Shown piece by piece: positions 1 through 7,971 of a stretch of 64,000 bases of DNA (positions within the stretch are counted from its first letter, which is position 1; each line of letters starts with the position of its first letter). Below the pieces are notes generated by a model. It was not told the origin of the DNA. It ran no database searches and saw only the letters and a list, made by a program, of their open reading frames with translations. Both the position numbers and the translations under genes were made by a program. Source of the DNA: Ruegeria sediminis (GTDB taxonomy: Bacteria > Pseudomonadota > Alphaproteobacteria > Rhodobacterales > Rhodobacteraceae); contig NZ_VCPD01000007.1 in NCBI RefSeq assembly GCF_005938215.1, forward strand, positions 162,099 through 226,098. Reading direction: 5' to 3'.

Positions 1-1
1 G

Positions 2-190
2 TTGTCAGCCGAGGAACGGGAACGCTTTCTCTCCGCCTATGACGATTCCGCCATCGTCGCCCGGTATCGCGCGCTCAGACCATGGTACGCCTGGCGCATG
101 GCGGCCTATTGCCTGTGGCGCAGCGAAAACGGCGCCGCGGACTATTCGGCCGGATACGCGCTGGAACTGGGGACGCTGCGCCCGCGGTAG
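2..190 (+). CDS. C-terminal end of a possible phosphotransferase-family protein (partial)
   Basis: The reading frame is open from the left edge and stops at 188-190, so only about the last 62 residues are present and the true start lies outside the window. The fragment is rich in Trp, Tyr and Arg (…RYRALRPWYAWRMAAYCLW…), which resembles the C-terminal helices of aminoglycoside/choline-kinase-like phosphotransferases, but no catalytic motif falls inside the window. It converges on the amine-oxidase gene, with only 4 bp between the two stop codons. The family call is a weak resemblance; that this is a coding end is more secure. Confidence 0.45.
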   Translation: MSAEERERFLSAYDDSAIVARYRALRPWYAWRMAAYCLWRSENGAADYSAGYALELGTLRPR

Positions 191-194
191 TGCC

Positions 195-1496
195 TCAGAT
201 ATCCGCCAGCGCCAGGGCCGCATAGACCGGAGGCATCAGCGCCCGCCGGCACGACCCGAGCGGAAACCGGCCTGGTATGCGCGAGATCGGCTCTGGCAGG
301 TCCGCGGACTCTCCCATCGCCAGCCGCGCAAGCGCGCGGCCGCAATAGGTGCCCATCGCCACGCCGTTGCCGTGATAGGCCAGTCCGGCGAACATGCCCG
401 GCTGTCCGGGAACGGGCCCGGCATATGGCGTCAGACTGCGCGCCAAACAAACCAGCCCCGACCACATGTGGGTCGCCTCGACGCCCGACCAGGCGGGGAA
501 CATGCGGTCGAAATCGCGGCGCATTCCGGCCCGGATCGCCGCCTCGGCCCTTGGCGACGAAAACAGACCGCCCCGCATCCCGAACAGAAACCGCCGGTCC
601 GGCATCAGGCGGAAATAGTGCAGCAGGTTGCGCGTGTCGTAGGACATCTGGTCCGACGTCCAGCCCTGCGCCCGCAACTCGGCATCGCTCAGCTTCCGCG
701 TCACCATCACCGTCGATTGCGCCGGCATGTAGCGGCCGGCCAGCCAGTCCGGCATGTCCTCGCTGGAATAGCCGTTGGTGCAGATCAGAACCGTTTCACA
801 GTCGATGTGCCCCTGCGGCGTGGTCACCGTGTACCCAGGGCCAGCCCGGTGAACCGACTGCGCCGGGCTTTGCTGAAACAGGAGAGCGCCGGCTTTTTCC
901 GCGGCTTCGGCAAGGCCGAAGAGGTATTTCCGCGGGTTGAGGGCGAAACCGACAGGATTGGTATAGCCGCCGTGGAAGCTGCCGCCGAAGCCCAGAGCCG
1001 CCAGGTCGCCGGGTTCGTGAAGCATTCCGCCCTCGCCCGCCTGCCGACGCAAAACCTCCATCGCGCGGGGCGTGTGCGCAAGTTGCGTCTCTCCGTTGGA
1101 ATGCTCGTCCGCATCGATCCCATGTTCGCTCAGCAGCCCGGCAACCAGATCGACGGCGTCGCGTTCGGCCTTCGCATAAGCCGCCGCGGCAGCGTCCCCG
1201 TATCGGCGCGCCATGGCGGAATGGCTGAGTTTCGAACCGCCCAGGCAGCAGAATCCGCCATTGCGTCCGGACGCCCCCCAGCCGGGCGTTTCCGCCTCGA
1301 GCACGGCGGCCGTGACACCTGACCGGGCGAGATGTAGCGCGGCCGAGAGGCCAGTGAACCCGCCGCCGACGATGGCGATGTCGACGCGCAGCTTGCCGGA
1401 CTGCACCGGCCAGCCAGGCGCGCTGCTGGTTTCGTCCCACCAGCAGCCGTCGCGCGGGCCGGGCCCATAAGCGTAGTCCGGAAAGATCCGCCTCAT
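195..1496 (-). CDS. FAD-dependent amine oxidoreductase, gamma-glutamylputrescine oxidase-like (DAO family)
   Basis: A 433-residue flavoprotein of the D-amino-acid-oxidase (DAO) family. The N-terminal Rossmann FAD site reads DIAIVGGGFTG at about residues 39-49, followed by the adenine-contacting acidic residue in VLEAE, and GWGASGRNGGF around residues 73-83 matches the PuuB/OrdL-type oxidases. The C-terminal region GLAYHGNGVAMGTYCGRAL is the usual FAD-closing segment. It is the last gene of a minus-strand operon; its ATG overlaps the stop of the upstream permease gene as ATGA. Sitting behind a complete polyamine importer, it probably oxidises putrescine, gamma-glutamylputrescine or a related amine after uptake. 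The exact substrate cannot be read from sequence. Confidence 0.85.
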   Translation of the reverse strand: MRRIFPDYAYGPGPRDGCWWDETSSAPGWPVQSGKLRVDIAIVGGGFTGLSAALHLARSGVTAAVLEAETPGWGASGRNGGFCCLGGSKLSHSAMARRYGDAAAAAYAKAERDAVDLVAGLLSEHGIDADEHSNGETQLAHTPRAMEVLRRQAGEGGMLHEPGDLAALGFGGSFHGGYTNPVGFALNPRKYLFGLAEAAEKAGALLFQQSPAQSVHRAGPGYTVTTPQGHIDCETVLICTNGYSSEDMPDWLAGRYMPAQSTVMVTRKLSDAELRAQGWTSDQMSYDTRNLLHYFRLMPDRRFLFGMRGGLFSSPRAEAAIRAGMRRDFDRMFPAWSGVEATHMWSGLVCLARSLTPYAGPVPGQPGMFAGLAYHGNGVAMGTYCGRALARLAMGESADLPEPISRIPGRFPLGSCRRALMPPVYAALALADI

Positions 1497-2311
1497 GCCG
1501 CCCGCGCCGCGGCCTGTTCCTCCTGCTTCTGCCGGACCATCGCGCGCTTGGTCACGAGCGACGCGGTGATCACCCCGACCGTGACCAGCGCGATCATGAG
1601 TGTCGACAGGGCGTTGATTTCGGGACTGACGCCCAGGCGCACCGCCGAGAAGATCTTGATTGGCAGGGTCGTGGCCGAGGGGCCGGTGGTGAAGGAGGCG
1701 ATGACCAGGTCATCCAGCGACAGGGTGAAAGCCAGTAGCCAGCCCGAAATCACCGCCGGCGCGATGATCGGCAAGGTCACCAGCCGGAACGCCTGCGCCG
1801 GAGAACAGCCGAGATCCAGCGCGGCCTCTTCCAGCGACCGGTCGAAAGTGATCAGGCGCGAGGACACGACCACCGACACGTAGCACATCGAGAAGGTCGT
1901 ATGCGCCAGAACCACGGTGAACACGCCCCGGTCCAGCCCGACGCCGATGAACAGCAACAGCAGCGACAGGCCGGTGATCACCTCGGGCATTACCAGCGGT
2001 GCATAGATCATGCCCGAAAACAGCGTGCGGCCAAGAAAGCGGCCGCCGCGCACCAGAACGTAGGCCGCCATGGTGCCCAAAATGGTCGCCAGTGTGGACG
2101 AGAACACAGCGACCCGCAGCGTGACCCAGGCCGCGTCCAGGAAAGCCTGGTTGCGGATCAGTTCGCCATACCACTTGGTCGAGAACCCGGCCCAGACCGT
2201 CACCAGCTTGCTTTCGTTGAAGCTGAAGATGATCAGGATGACCATCGGGATGTAGAGAAAGGCGAATCCCAGAGTCAGGGACACCGCGTTGAACCAGCTC
2301 AGCCTGTTCAT
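1493..2311 (-). CDS. potI: Polyamine ABC transporter inner-membrane permease (PotI-like)
   Basis: A 272-residue permease of the binding-protein-dependent (MetI-like) family, with about six membrane helices. The cytoplasmic EAA loop that contacts the ATPase is visible as SLEEAALDLGCSPAQAFRLVTLP. The start is taken at the ATG at 2311 because it overlaps the stop of the upstream permease gene (ATGA, translational coupling) and gives the usual N-terminus MNRLSWFNAVSLTLGF; upstream in-frame codons encode Gly/Ala-rich sequence that is only the other frame of the neighbour. It pairs with the PotH-like permease to form the channel of the importer encoded here. Confidence 0.9.
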   Translation of the reverse strand: MNRLSWFNAVSLTLGFAFLYIPMVILIIFSFNESKLVTVWAGFSTKWYGELIRNQAFLDAAWVTLRVAVFSSTLATILGTMAAYVLVRGGRFLGRTLFSGMIYAPLVMPEVITGLSLLLLFIGVGLDRGVFTVVLAHTTFSMCYVSVVVSSRLITFDRSLEEAALDLGCSPAQAFRLVTLPIIAPAVISGWLLAFTLSLDDLVIASFTTGPSATTLPIKIFSAVRLGVSPEINALSTLMIALVTVGVITASLVTKRAMVRQKQEEQAAARAA

Positions 2312-3189
2312 TGCTCCGCCTCCGCCTGTTTCTGCTGATTGCGCTGGAACAGCACGATCGGGATGACGAGGATCAGCAGCAGCACCACCGCCACCGCCGA
2401 AGCCACCGGCCAGTCGCGGTTCGAGAAGAACTCCTCCCACAGCACCTTTCCGATCATCAGCGTGCCCGAGCCGCCAAGCAGCGACGGGATCACGAACTCA
2501 CCGATCACCGGGATCATGACCAGGAAACATCCCGCGATGATGCCCGGACGGGACAGCGGGATGGTCACCAGCCAGAAGGCCTGCGCCCGCGAGCAGCCCA
2601 GATCCTCGGCCGCCTCGATCAGCGACCCGTCCAGGCGGTCCAGCGCCGCGTAGATCGGCAGGATCATGAAGGGCAGATAGGTGTAGACGATGCCGATATA
2701 GACCGCCGCAGGCGTGTTGAGGATGATCAACGGCTCGGAGATGATGCCGGTCCACATCAGGAACTGGTTCAGGTAGCCTTCGTTGCTCAGGATACCCATC
2801 CACGCATAGACCCGGATCAGGAACGAGGTCCAGAACGGCAGGATCACCAGCATCATCAGGGTTGGGCGCCATTCCTCGGGCGCCCGGGCCATGCCATAGG
2901 CGATCGGATAGCCGACGAGCAGGGTCAGAGCGGTGGAGATCAGCGCGATCTTGACGCTGGACAGGTACGCCTTCCAGTAGAGGGCATCTTCGGTCAGGAA
3001 GATGAAATTCTCGAAATCCAGCTCTCTGACGAAGGCCCAGATGCCTTCGGCCCAGTCGAACTGCGGAATGTAGGGCGGCCTCGCGATGGCGGCGTCGGAC
3101 AGCGAGATCTTCAGGACGATGAAGAACGGCACCAGGAACAGGGCCAGCAGCCACAGATACGGGATGGCGATGAGAACGAACCGGCGCAT
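2308..3189 (-). CDS. potH: Polyamine ABC transporter inner-membrane permease (PotH-like)
   Basis: A 293-residue MetI-like permease. The first membrane helix follows MRRFVLIAIPYLWLLALFLVPFF, and the EAA loop SLIEAAEDLGCSRAQAFWLVTIP lies in the second half. PotH/PotB-type permeases usually have a longer periplasmic loop after helix 1, seen here as about 60 residues ending before the SVKIALISTAL helix. The ATG at 3189 shares one base with the stop of the ATPase gene (TGATG), so translation is coupled. It functions with the PotI-like partner; substrate is inferred from the family and from the adjacent amine oxidase. Confidence 0.9.
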   Translation of the reverse strand: MRRFVLIAIPYLWLLALFLVPFFIVLKISLSDAAIARPPYIPQFDWAEGIWAFVRELDFENFIFLTEDALYWKAYLSSVKIALISTALTLLVGYPIAYGMARAPEEWRPTLMMLVILPFWTSFLIRVYAWMGILSNEGYLNQFLMWTGIISEPLIILNTPAAVYIGIVYTYLPFMILPIYAALDRLDGSLIEAAEDLGCSRAQAFWLVTIPLSRPGIIAGCFLVMIPVIGEFVIPSLLGGSGTLMIGKVLWEEFFSNRDWPVASAVAVVLLLILVIPIVLFQRNQQKQAEAEQ

Positions 3190-4316
3190 CAGTCTGCCAG
3201 CAGAACGCCTGCCGTGGCGGTCCAGGACAGCCAGACAGGGTCTTCCCATGTGTAGGAACGGCGCGAGATGCGCCGGGTGTTGGCGGATTGCGCCTTCATG
3301 ATCGTGCCGTTGGCCAGTTCGACGTGGTAGGTCGAGAGATTGCCGAGATAGGCGATGTCATGCACCTTGCCCTGAACCGCGTTGGCGGCATCCGCGGGGC
3401 GCTCGGACGAAATCGTCACCTTTTCGGGACGGATCGCAAAATGGCAGGCCTGACCCTTTTCGAAAGGATGGGCAGAGGTGGCGGTCAGCGGCTCCTGCCC
3501 CTCGGCCCAGTCGATCCGATAGGTCTCGCCGTCGTTCGGGGTGGCGCGGCCCTCGATGATGTTCACGTCTCCGATGAAGTCCGCGACATAGACCGAGTTG
3601 GGCGTTTCATAGATCTTCGCCGGTGTGTCCGCCTGCACGATGCGCCCGTGATCCATCACCGCCACGCGCGAGGCGACGGTCATCGCCTCTTCCTGGTCGT
3701 GGGTCACGATCACGAAGGTGGTGCCGGTCTTTTCCTGGATGTCCATCAGTTCGAACTGCGTGTCCTGCCGCAGTTTCTTGTCCAGCGCGCCCAGCGGTTC
3801 GTCCAGAAGCAGCAGTTTCGGCGCCTTGGCGAGCGAGCGGGCCAGCGCCACGCGCTGCCGCTGACCGCCCGAGATCTGGTGCGGCTTGCGGTGGGCGAAC
3901 TGTTCCAGCCGGGTCAGGCGCAGCATTTCCTCGACGCGCTCCTTCAAATCCTGCTTCGGCATCTTGGCGCGCTTCAGGCCGAAGGCGATGTTCTCCCAGA
4001 CGCTGAGGTGGGGGAACAGGGCGTAGGACTGGAACATCATGTTCACCGCCCGCTTGTTCGGCGGGATCGGGTCGATGTCCTGGCCGGACAGCAGGATCAC
4101 GCCCTCGGTCGGGGTCTCGAAACCCGCCAGCATCCGCATCATGGTGGTCTTGCCGCAGCCGGATGGGCCGAGAAGGGCGAAGAACTCGCGCTCGAAGATG
4201 TCGATCGACAGGTCGTCGATCGCGGTGAATTGCCCAAACCGTTTGGTGACGTTCCGGAACTGGATCAAGGGTTTCGCCTGGGGATCATCCCACGGCGCAA
4301 AGACGGAAGAATTCAA
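3189..4316 (-). CDS. potG: Polyamine ABC transporter ATP-binding protein (PotG/PotA-like)
   Basis: ABC ATPase of about 375 residues. It has Walker A GPSGCGKTT, Q-loop MFQSYALFPH, signature ISGGQRQRVALARS, Walker B LLLLDEPLGALD and the H-loop in IVTHDQEEAM, followed by a C-terminal TOBE-type regulatory domain (FAIRPEKVTIS). The start is uncertain. I prefer the TTG at 4316, which has a G-rich ribosome-binding site (GGGGGT) about 7 bases upstream and leaves room for the hairpin that follows the binding-protein gene. An ATG at 4400 would instead start two bases from the upstream stop and encode that hairpin. The protein energises the PotH/PotI pair. Confidence 0.88.
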   Translation of the reverse strand: MNSSVFAPWDDPQAKPLIQFRNVTKRFGQFTAIDDLSIDIFEREFFALLGPSGCGKTTMMRMLAGFETPTEGVILLSGQDIDPIPPNKRAVNMMFQSYALFPHLSVWENIAFGLKRAKMPKQDLKERVEEMLRLTRLEQFAHRKPHQISGGQRQRVALARSLAKAPKLLLLDEPLGALDKKLRQDTQFELMDIQEKTGTTFVIVTHDQEEAMTVASRVAVMDHGRIVQADTPAKIYETPNSVYVADFIGDVNIIEGRATPNDGETYRIDWAEGQEPLTATSAHPFEKGQACHFAIRPEKVTISSERPADAANAVQGKVHDIAYLGNLSTYHVELANGTIMKAQSANTRRISRRSYTWEDPVWLSWTATAGVLLAD

Positions 4317-4359
4317 GGCGGACCCCCGTGTGGCTGCGGTCAGCAGTTTGGAAAGAAGC

Positions 4360-4388
4360 GGCGGGGCGGCCCGAGGGACGGCCCCGCC
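4360..4388 (-). terminator. GC-rich hairpin between binding-protein and ATPase genes (attenuator-like)
   Basis: GGCGGGGC (4360-4367) and GCCCCGCC (4381-4388) form a perfect 8-bp stem with a 13-nt loop just downstream of the binding-protein stop codon. On the transcribed strand it is followed by a pyrimidine-rich stretch rather than a clean U-run. Such hairpins often let the binding-protein mRNA accumulate above the rest of the operon; that role is inferred. Confidence 0.55.
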
Positions 4389-4401
4389 GACGAGGTTCAA
4401 A

Positions 4402-5487
4402 TCAGGTGCCCGATTTGATCTTGGTCCACAGGCGGGTGACGGCCCGCTGGGTCTTTGCCGGATATGGCGTGGTGATGAAGAGGTTCTGCATGGTTTCCTC
4501 TCCCGGGTAGATCGCCGGGTCTCCGATCACGTCCTCTTCCAGATGCTCCTGGCTCGCCTTGTTGCCATTGGCGTAATAGACGTAGTTCGACGCCGCCGCC
4601 ATGTTCTGCGCATCGAGGATGAAGTTCAGGAACTTGTGGGCCCCGTCGGGATTCGGCGCATCGACCGGAATCGCCATCTGGTCGAACCACATCTGCGCGC
4701 CTTCCTTGGCCGCGTGATACTCGATCTCGACGCCATTGTCGGCCTCGACCGCACGGTCGCGGGCCTGCAGGATGTCGCCGGACCAGCCGACGGCCACGCA
4801 GATGTCGCCATTGGCCAGAGCGTTGATGTATTCCGAGCTGTGGAACTTCTGGATGTAGGGCCGCACCGCCGTCAGGACCGGCTCGGTCTTGGCGATCACG
4901 TCGGGATCGTGGCTGTCCGGATCCTCGCCGATGTACTTGAGAGCCATCGGGATCATTTCGGCCGGTGCATCCAGGAAATGCACGCCGCACGACGCCAGCT
5001 TTTCCATGTTCTCGGGGTTCAGCACCAGTTCCAGGCTGTCGATCGGCGCATCCTCGCCCAGAACTTCGCGCACCTTGCCGACGTTCGCGCCGATGCCGGT
5101 CGTGCCCCACATGTAGTTGATCGAATAGGCGTTGTCGGGATCGTAGCCCGCGGTCCGGTCCTTGATGACGTCCCACAGGTTCTCGGCGTTGGGCAGCTTG
5201 GACATGTCGAGCGGCTGGAAGGCGCCGGCCTGAATCTGACGCTGCAGGAAAGTGCCCGACGGCACCACCACGTCATATCCCGACCCGCCTGCCAGCATCT
5301 TGGTCTCCAGAACCTCGTTGCTGTCGAACACGTCATAGACCAGCGTCAGGCCGGTTTCCTCCTGGAACTTGGTCAGCAGATCCTCGTCGATGTAGTCGGA
5401 CCAGTTGTAGACGCGCACTTCCTCGGCGAATGCGGCCGAGGTTCCCAATGCGATCGCGGCCGTCATCGTCAGCGTTTTCAGTGTCAT
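4402..5487 (-). CDS. potF: Polyamine ABC transporter periplasmic binding protein (PotF-like)
   Basis: A 361-residue solute-binding protein with a clear signal peptide (MTLKTLTMTAAIALGTSAAFA, cleaved near residue 21). The mature start EEVRVYNWSDYIDEDLLTKF is characteristic of PotD/PotF proteins, whose aromatic and acidic residues cage polyamines; further family patterns are YDVVVPSGTFLQRQIQAGAF and NYMWGTTGIGANVGKV. A good ribosome-binding site (AGGGAG) precedes the ATG. It is the first gene of the minus-strand operon and probably the most highly expressed. A TTGATCAA sequence 46-53 bases upstream of the start is the candidate site for the divergent GntR regulator. Confidence 0.92.
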   Translation of the reverse strand: MTLKTLTMTAAIALGTSAAFAEEVRVYNWSDYIDEDLLTKFQEETGLTLVYDVFDSNEVLETKMLAGGSGYDVVVPSGTFLQRQIQAGAFQPLDMSKLPNAENLWDVIKDRTAGYDPDNAYSINYMWGTTGIGANVGKVREVLGEDAPIDSLELVLNPENMEKLASCGVHFLDAPAEMIPMALKYIGEDPDSHDPDVIAKTEPVLTAVRPYIQKFHSSEYINALANGDICVAVGWSGDILQARDRAVEADNGVEIEYHAAKEGAQMWFDQMAIPVDAPNPDGAHKFLNFILDAQNMAAASNYVYYANGNKASQEHLEEDVIGDPAIYPGEETMQNLFITTPYPAKTQRAVTRLWTKIKSGT

Positions 5488-5532
5488 GTTTTTCTCCCTG
5501 GGTTTGTGCGGCTATTTTCCCCTTTTTTTGGA

Positions 5533-5541
5533 TTTGATCAA
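5533..5541. promoter_or_regulatory. TGATCA-type operator upstream of the potF operon
   Basis: TTTGATCAA contains the perfect 8-bp palindrome TTGATCAA. It lies in the divergent region between the potF-like operon and the GntR-family regulator gene. The same TGATCA core recurs at 5635-5640 and 6341-6346. Shared occurrence near three transcription starts around one regulator is what supports an operator role. Confidence 0.5.
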
Positions 5542-5633
5542 GTTTTGCGTTCTGCGGCAACAATGTTTATGGTTTCACGAAGCGCCAAGTCCGGCACGTG
5601 ACGACCATCAGGATCAGGGTAACCCTTTTGAAT

Positions 5634-6314
5634 ATGATCAAAAACAAGACATCAGAGTCGGCGTCCGACGATGGAAAACGCCCCGCGCACGAGCAGGTCT
5701 ACCACACGCTCAGATCTCAGATCCTGTTCGGAGAGATGGTTCCGGGGCAGCCGGTGACCATCCAGGGACTGACTGATTCGCTGGGTGTCGGCATGACGCC
5801 CGTACGCGAAGCGATACGCCGCCTGATCTCGGACGGGGCGCTGGTGTTCCAGGGCAACCGCCGGGTCAGCGTTCCGGTACTGTCCGGCGAAGACATCGAG
5901 CAGTTGATCTTTGCCAGAAACGCAATTGAATCAGAGCTTTCCCGCCGCGCCGCGCTGCGCATGAACAAAAAGGAAGTCGATGACCTGGAAGCGATCGACC
6001 GGAACCTCGACGAGGCCATCGACGCGGGTGACGTCAGTGGCTATCTGCGGCAGAACTACGCCTTTCACGCCGCCCTTTACGCGCATGCGGACGCTCCTGT
6101 TCTCAGCGATCTCGCCGAACGCCTGTGGCTGCGGTTCGGGCCGTCGCTGCGCATCGTCTGCGGGCGATTCGGAACACAAAGCCTGCCGGACCGGCACAAG
6201 GACATCATCCGCTGCCTGCGCAACCGCGAGGCTGACGGAGTCGCCGAGGCCATGGCGCAGGATGTCGAACAGGGAATGGAACTGATGGCGGACGTGCTGG
6301 CAAAGCGGCCGTGA
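5634..6314 (+). CDS. GntR-family (FadR/FCD-type) transcriptional regulator
   Basis: About 226 residues. An N-terminal winged helix (HEQVYHTLRSQILFGEMVPGQPVTIQGL… TPVREAIRRLISDGAL) is followed by an all-helical FCD ligand-binding domain (ARNAIESELSRRAA, NYAFHAALYAHA, DRHKDIIRCLRNRE). The histidines and acidic residues in those last segments are the usual metal/effector ligands. The start is uncertain: GTG at 5598, TTG at 5628 (a CAGGG sequence 8-10 bases upstream) and ATG at 5634 are all possible; ATG 5634 gives the more typical length. The gene lies between a polyamine importer operon and a polyamine aminotransferase gene and is the likely regulator of both. A TGATCA site overlaps its own start, suggesting autoregulation. 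Confidence 0.85.
   Translation: MIKNKTSESASDDGKRPAHEQVYHTLRSQILFGEMVPGQPVTIQGLTDSLGVGMTPVREAIRRLISDGALVFQGNRRVSVPVLSGEDIEQLIFARNAIESELSRRAALRMNKKEVDDLEAIDRNLDEAIDAGDVSGYLRQNYAFHAALYAHADAPVLSDLAERLWLRFGPSLRIVCGRFGTQSLPDRHKDIIRCLRNREADGVAEAMAQDVEQGMELMADVLAKRP
5635..5640. promoter_or_regulatory. TGATCA-type operator at the regulator's own start
   Basis: ATATGATCAAAA overlaps the preferred ATG (5634-5636) of the GntR-family gene. It has the same TGATCA core as the sites in front of potF and the aminotransferase. If the earlier GTG start is used the site would be just inside the coding sequence. Autoregulation is an inference. Confidence 0.35.
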
Positions 6315-6324
6315 CGTGATTCGA

Positions 6325-6352
6325 TTGACAACGAAAAATTTGATCATATTGT
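6325..6352 (+). promoter_or_regulatory. Promoter with embedded TGATCA operator for the aminotransferase gene
   Basis: TTGACA at 6325-6330 is a perfect -35 hexamer; 16 bases later TATTGT (6347-6352) can serve as the -10. The spacer contains TTTGATCAT (6339-6347), the same TGATCA core seen upstream of potF and at the regulator start. A site between -35 and -10 is the classical position for a repressor operator. Promoter and operator are predicted by pattern only. Confidence 0.55.
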
Positions 6353-6383
6353 GACCTGTGACCGTTTGCGCAGGAGATTTCCG

Positions 6384-7781
6384 ATGTCGATCATCACCAA
6401 CCACATGCCGACCGCCGAGTTGCAGGCGCTCGACGCCGCCCACCACATCCACCCTTTCTCCACCAACGCGGATCTGGGCAGGGATGGCGTCCGGGTCATT
6501 ACCCGTGCGAAGGGCGTTTTCCTGACCGACAGCGAGGGCGAGGAAATCCTCGACGGCATGGCCGGCCTGTGGTGCGTGAACATCGGCTACGGGCGCGAGG
6601 AACTGGCCGAGGTCGCGGCGCGCCAGATGCGCGAACTTCCGTTCTACAACACCTTCTTCAAGACGACGCATGTGCCGGCAATCGCGCTGGCGAAAAAGCT
6701 GGCCGAACTGGCGCCGGGCGATCTGAACCATGTTTTCTATGCCGGCGGCGGCTCCGAGGCCAACGACACCAATATCCGCCTGGTGCGCACGTATTGGGCG
6801 GAAAAGGGCAAGCCGGACAAGAACGTGATCATCAGCCGCAAGAACGCCTATCACGGCTCGACGGTCGGCTCGGCCTCGCTGGGCGGCATGGCGCCGATGC
6901 ACGCGCAGGGCGGCATTCCGATTCCGAACATCCACCACATCAACCAGCCCAACTGGTGGGCCGAGGGCGGCGGCATGTCGCCGGAGGAGTTCGGCCTGGC
7001 CCGCGCCCGCGAGTTGGAGGAAGCGATTCAGGAACTTGGCGAAGACCGCGTCGCAGCCTTCATCGCCGAACCGGTCCAAGGCGCGGGCGGCGTGATCGTG
7101 GCGCCGGACAGCTATTGGCCGGAAATTCAGCGCATCTGCGACAAGTACGAGATCCTGCTGATCGCGGACGAGGTGATCTGCGGCTTTGGCCGGACCGGCA
7201 ACTGGTTCGGATCGCAGACACTGGGCATCCGTCCGCACATCATGACGGTCGCCAAGGGCCTGAGTTCGGGCTATGCCCCGATCGGCGCGTCCATCGTCTG
7301 CGACGAGGTGGCCGAGGTCATCGGCAACTGCGAGTTCAATCACGGATATACTTATTCCGGCCATCCGGTCGCCGCCGCGGTGGCGCTCGAGAATCTGCGC
7401 ATTCTCGAGGAGGAGAAGATCATCGAGCACGTCCGCGACGTCGCCGCGCCCTACCTGAAGGAAAAGTGGGAGGCGCTGGTCGATCACCCGCTGGTCGGCG
7501 AAGCCAGGATCGTCGGCATGATGGGTTCGGTCGCTCTGACGCCCAACAAGGAGGCGCGGGCCAAGTTCGCTTCCGAGCCGGGCACTATCGGCCTGATCTG
7601 CCGCGAGCGCTGCTTTGCCAACAATCTGATCATGCGTCATGTGGGCGACCGGTTGATCATTTCGCCGCCGCTGATCATCACGCCCGCGGAAATCGACGAG
7701 ATGTTCGTGCGCATCCGCAAGTCGCTGGACGAGGCCCACGCAGAAATCCTGCGGCAGGACCTGATGAAGGAAGCGGCCTGA
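6384..7781 (+). CDS. Class III aminotransferase, putrescine/polyamine:pyruvate-type (SpuC-like)
   Basis: A 465-residue PLP enzyme of the omega-aminotransferase family. It shows the PLP phosphate-binding GGGSEANDTNIRL, the conserved Asp in IADEVICGFGRTG and the Schiff-base lysine in TVAKGLSSGYAP (near residue 291). The N-terminal ALDAAHHIHPFS is typical of SpuC-type putrescine/spermidine:pyruvate aminotransferases. The start at ATG 6384 has a strong AGGAG 7 bases upstream; the earlier in-frame codon lacks one. It would convert the primary amine of an imported polyamine or related omega-amine to an aldehyde. It is followed by a strong terminator, so it is monocistronic. Confidence 0.88.
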   Translation: MSIITNHMPTAELQALDAAHHIHPFSTNADLGRDGVRVITRAKGVFLTDSEGEEILDGMAGLWCVNIGYGREELAEVAARQMRELPFYNTFFKTTHVPAIALAKKLAELAPGDLNHVFYAGGGSEANDTNIRLVRTYWAEKGKPDKNVIISRKNAYHGSTVGSASLGGMAPMHAQGGIPIPNIHHINQPNWWAEGGGMSPEEFGLARARELEEAIQELGEDRVAAFIAEPVQGAGGVIVAPDSYWPEIQRICDKYEILLIADEVICGFGRTGNWFGSQTLGIRPHIMTVAKGLSSGYAPIGASIVCDEVAEVIGNCEFNHGYTYSGHPVAAAVALENLRILEEEKIIEHVRDVAAPYLKEKWEALVDHPLVGEARIVGMMGSVALTPNKEARAKFASEPGTIGLICRERCFANNLIMRHVGDRLIISPPLIITPAEIDEMFVRIRKSLDEAHAEILRQDLMKEAA

Positions 7782-7810
7782 CGCCACCTGAGGCGCGACG
7801 GACCAAGAAC

Positions 7811-7841
7811 AGGCTGACCGCGAAAGCGGTCGGCCTTTTTT
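7811..7841 (+). terminator. Rho-independent terminator after the aminotransferase
   Basis: AGGCTGACCGC (7811-7821) pairs with GCGGTCGGCCT (7826-7836) across a GAAA tetraloop (one G-U pair), followed by six T (7836-7841). Confidence 0.9.
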
Positions 7842-7971
7842 GATGACCCCCGAAAGATGCGTCGCGAAAAGTCCGCAAGTGTCGTTATTCGGTTGCGCGG
7901 GGGTCCAAAGCGCGATTAACCTTGCGTGAATAGCGGCGCAGATCGCAGGAATACACAACGGGGAGTTGGCA

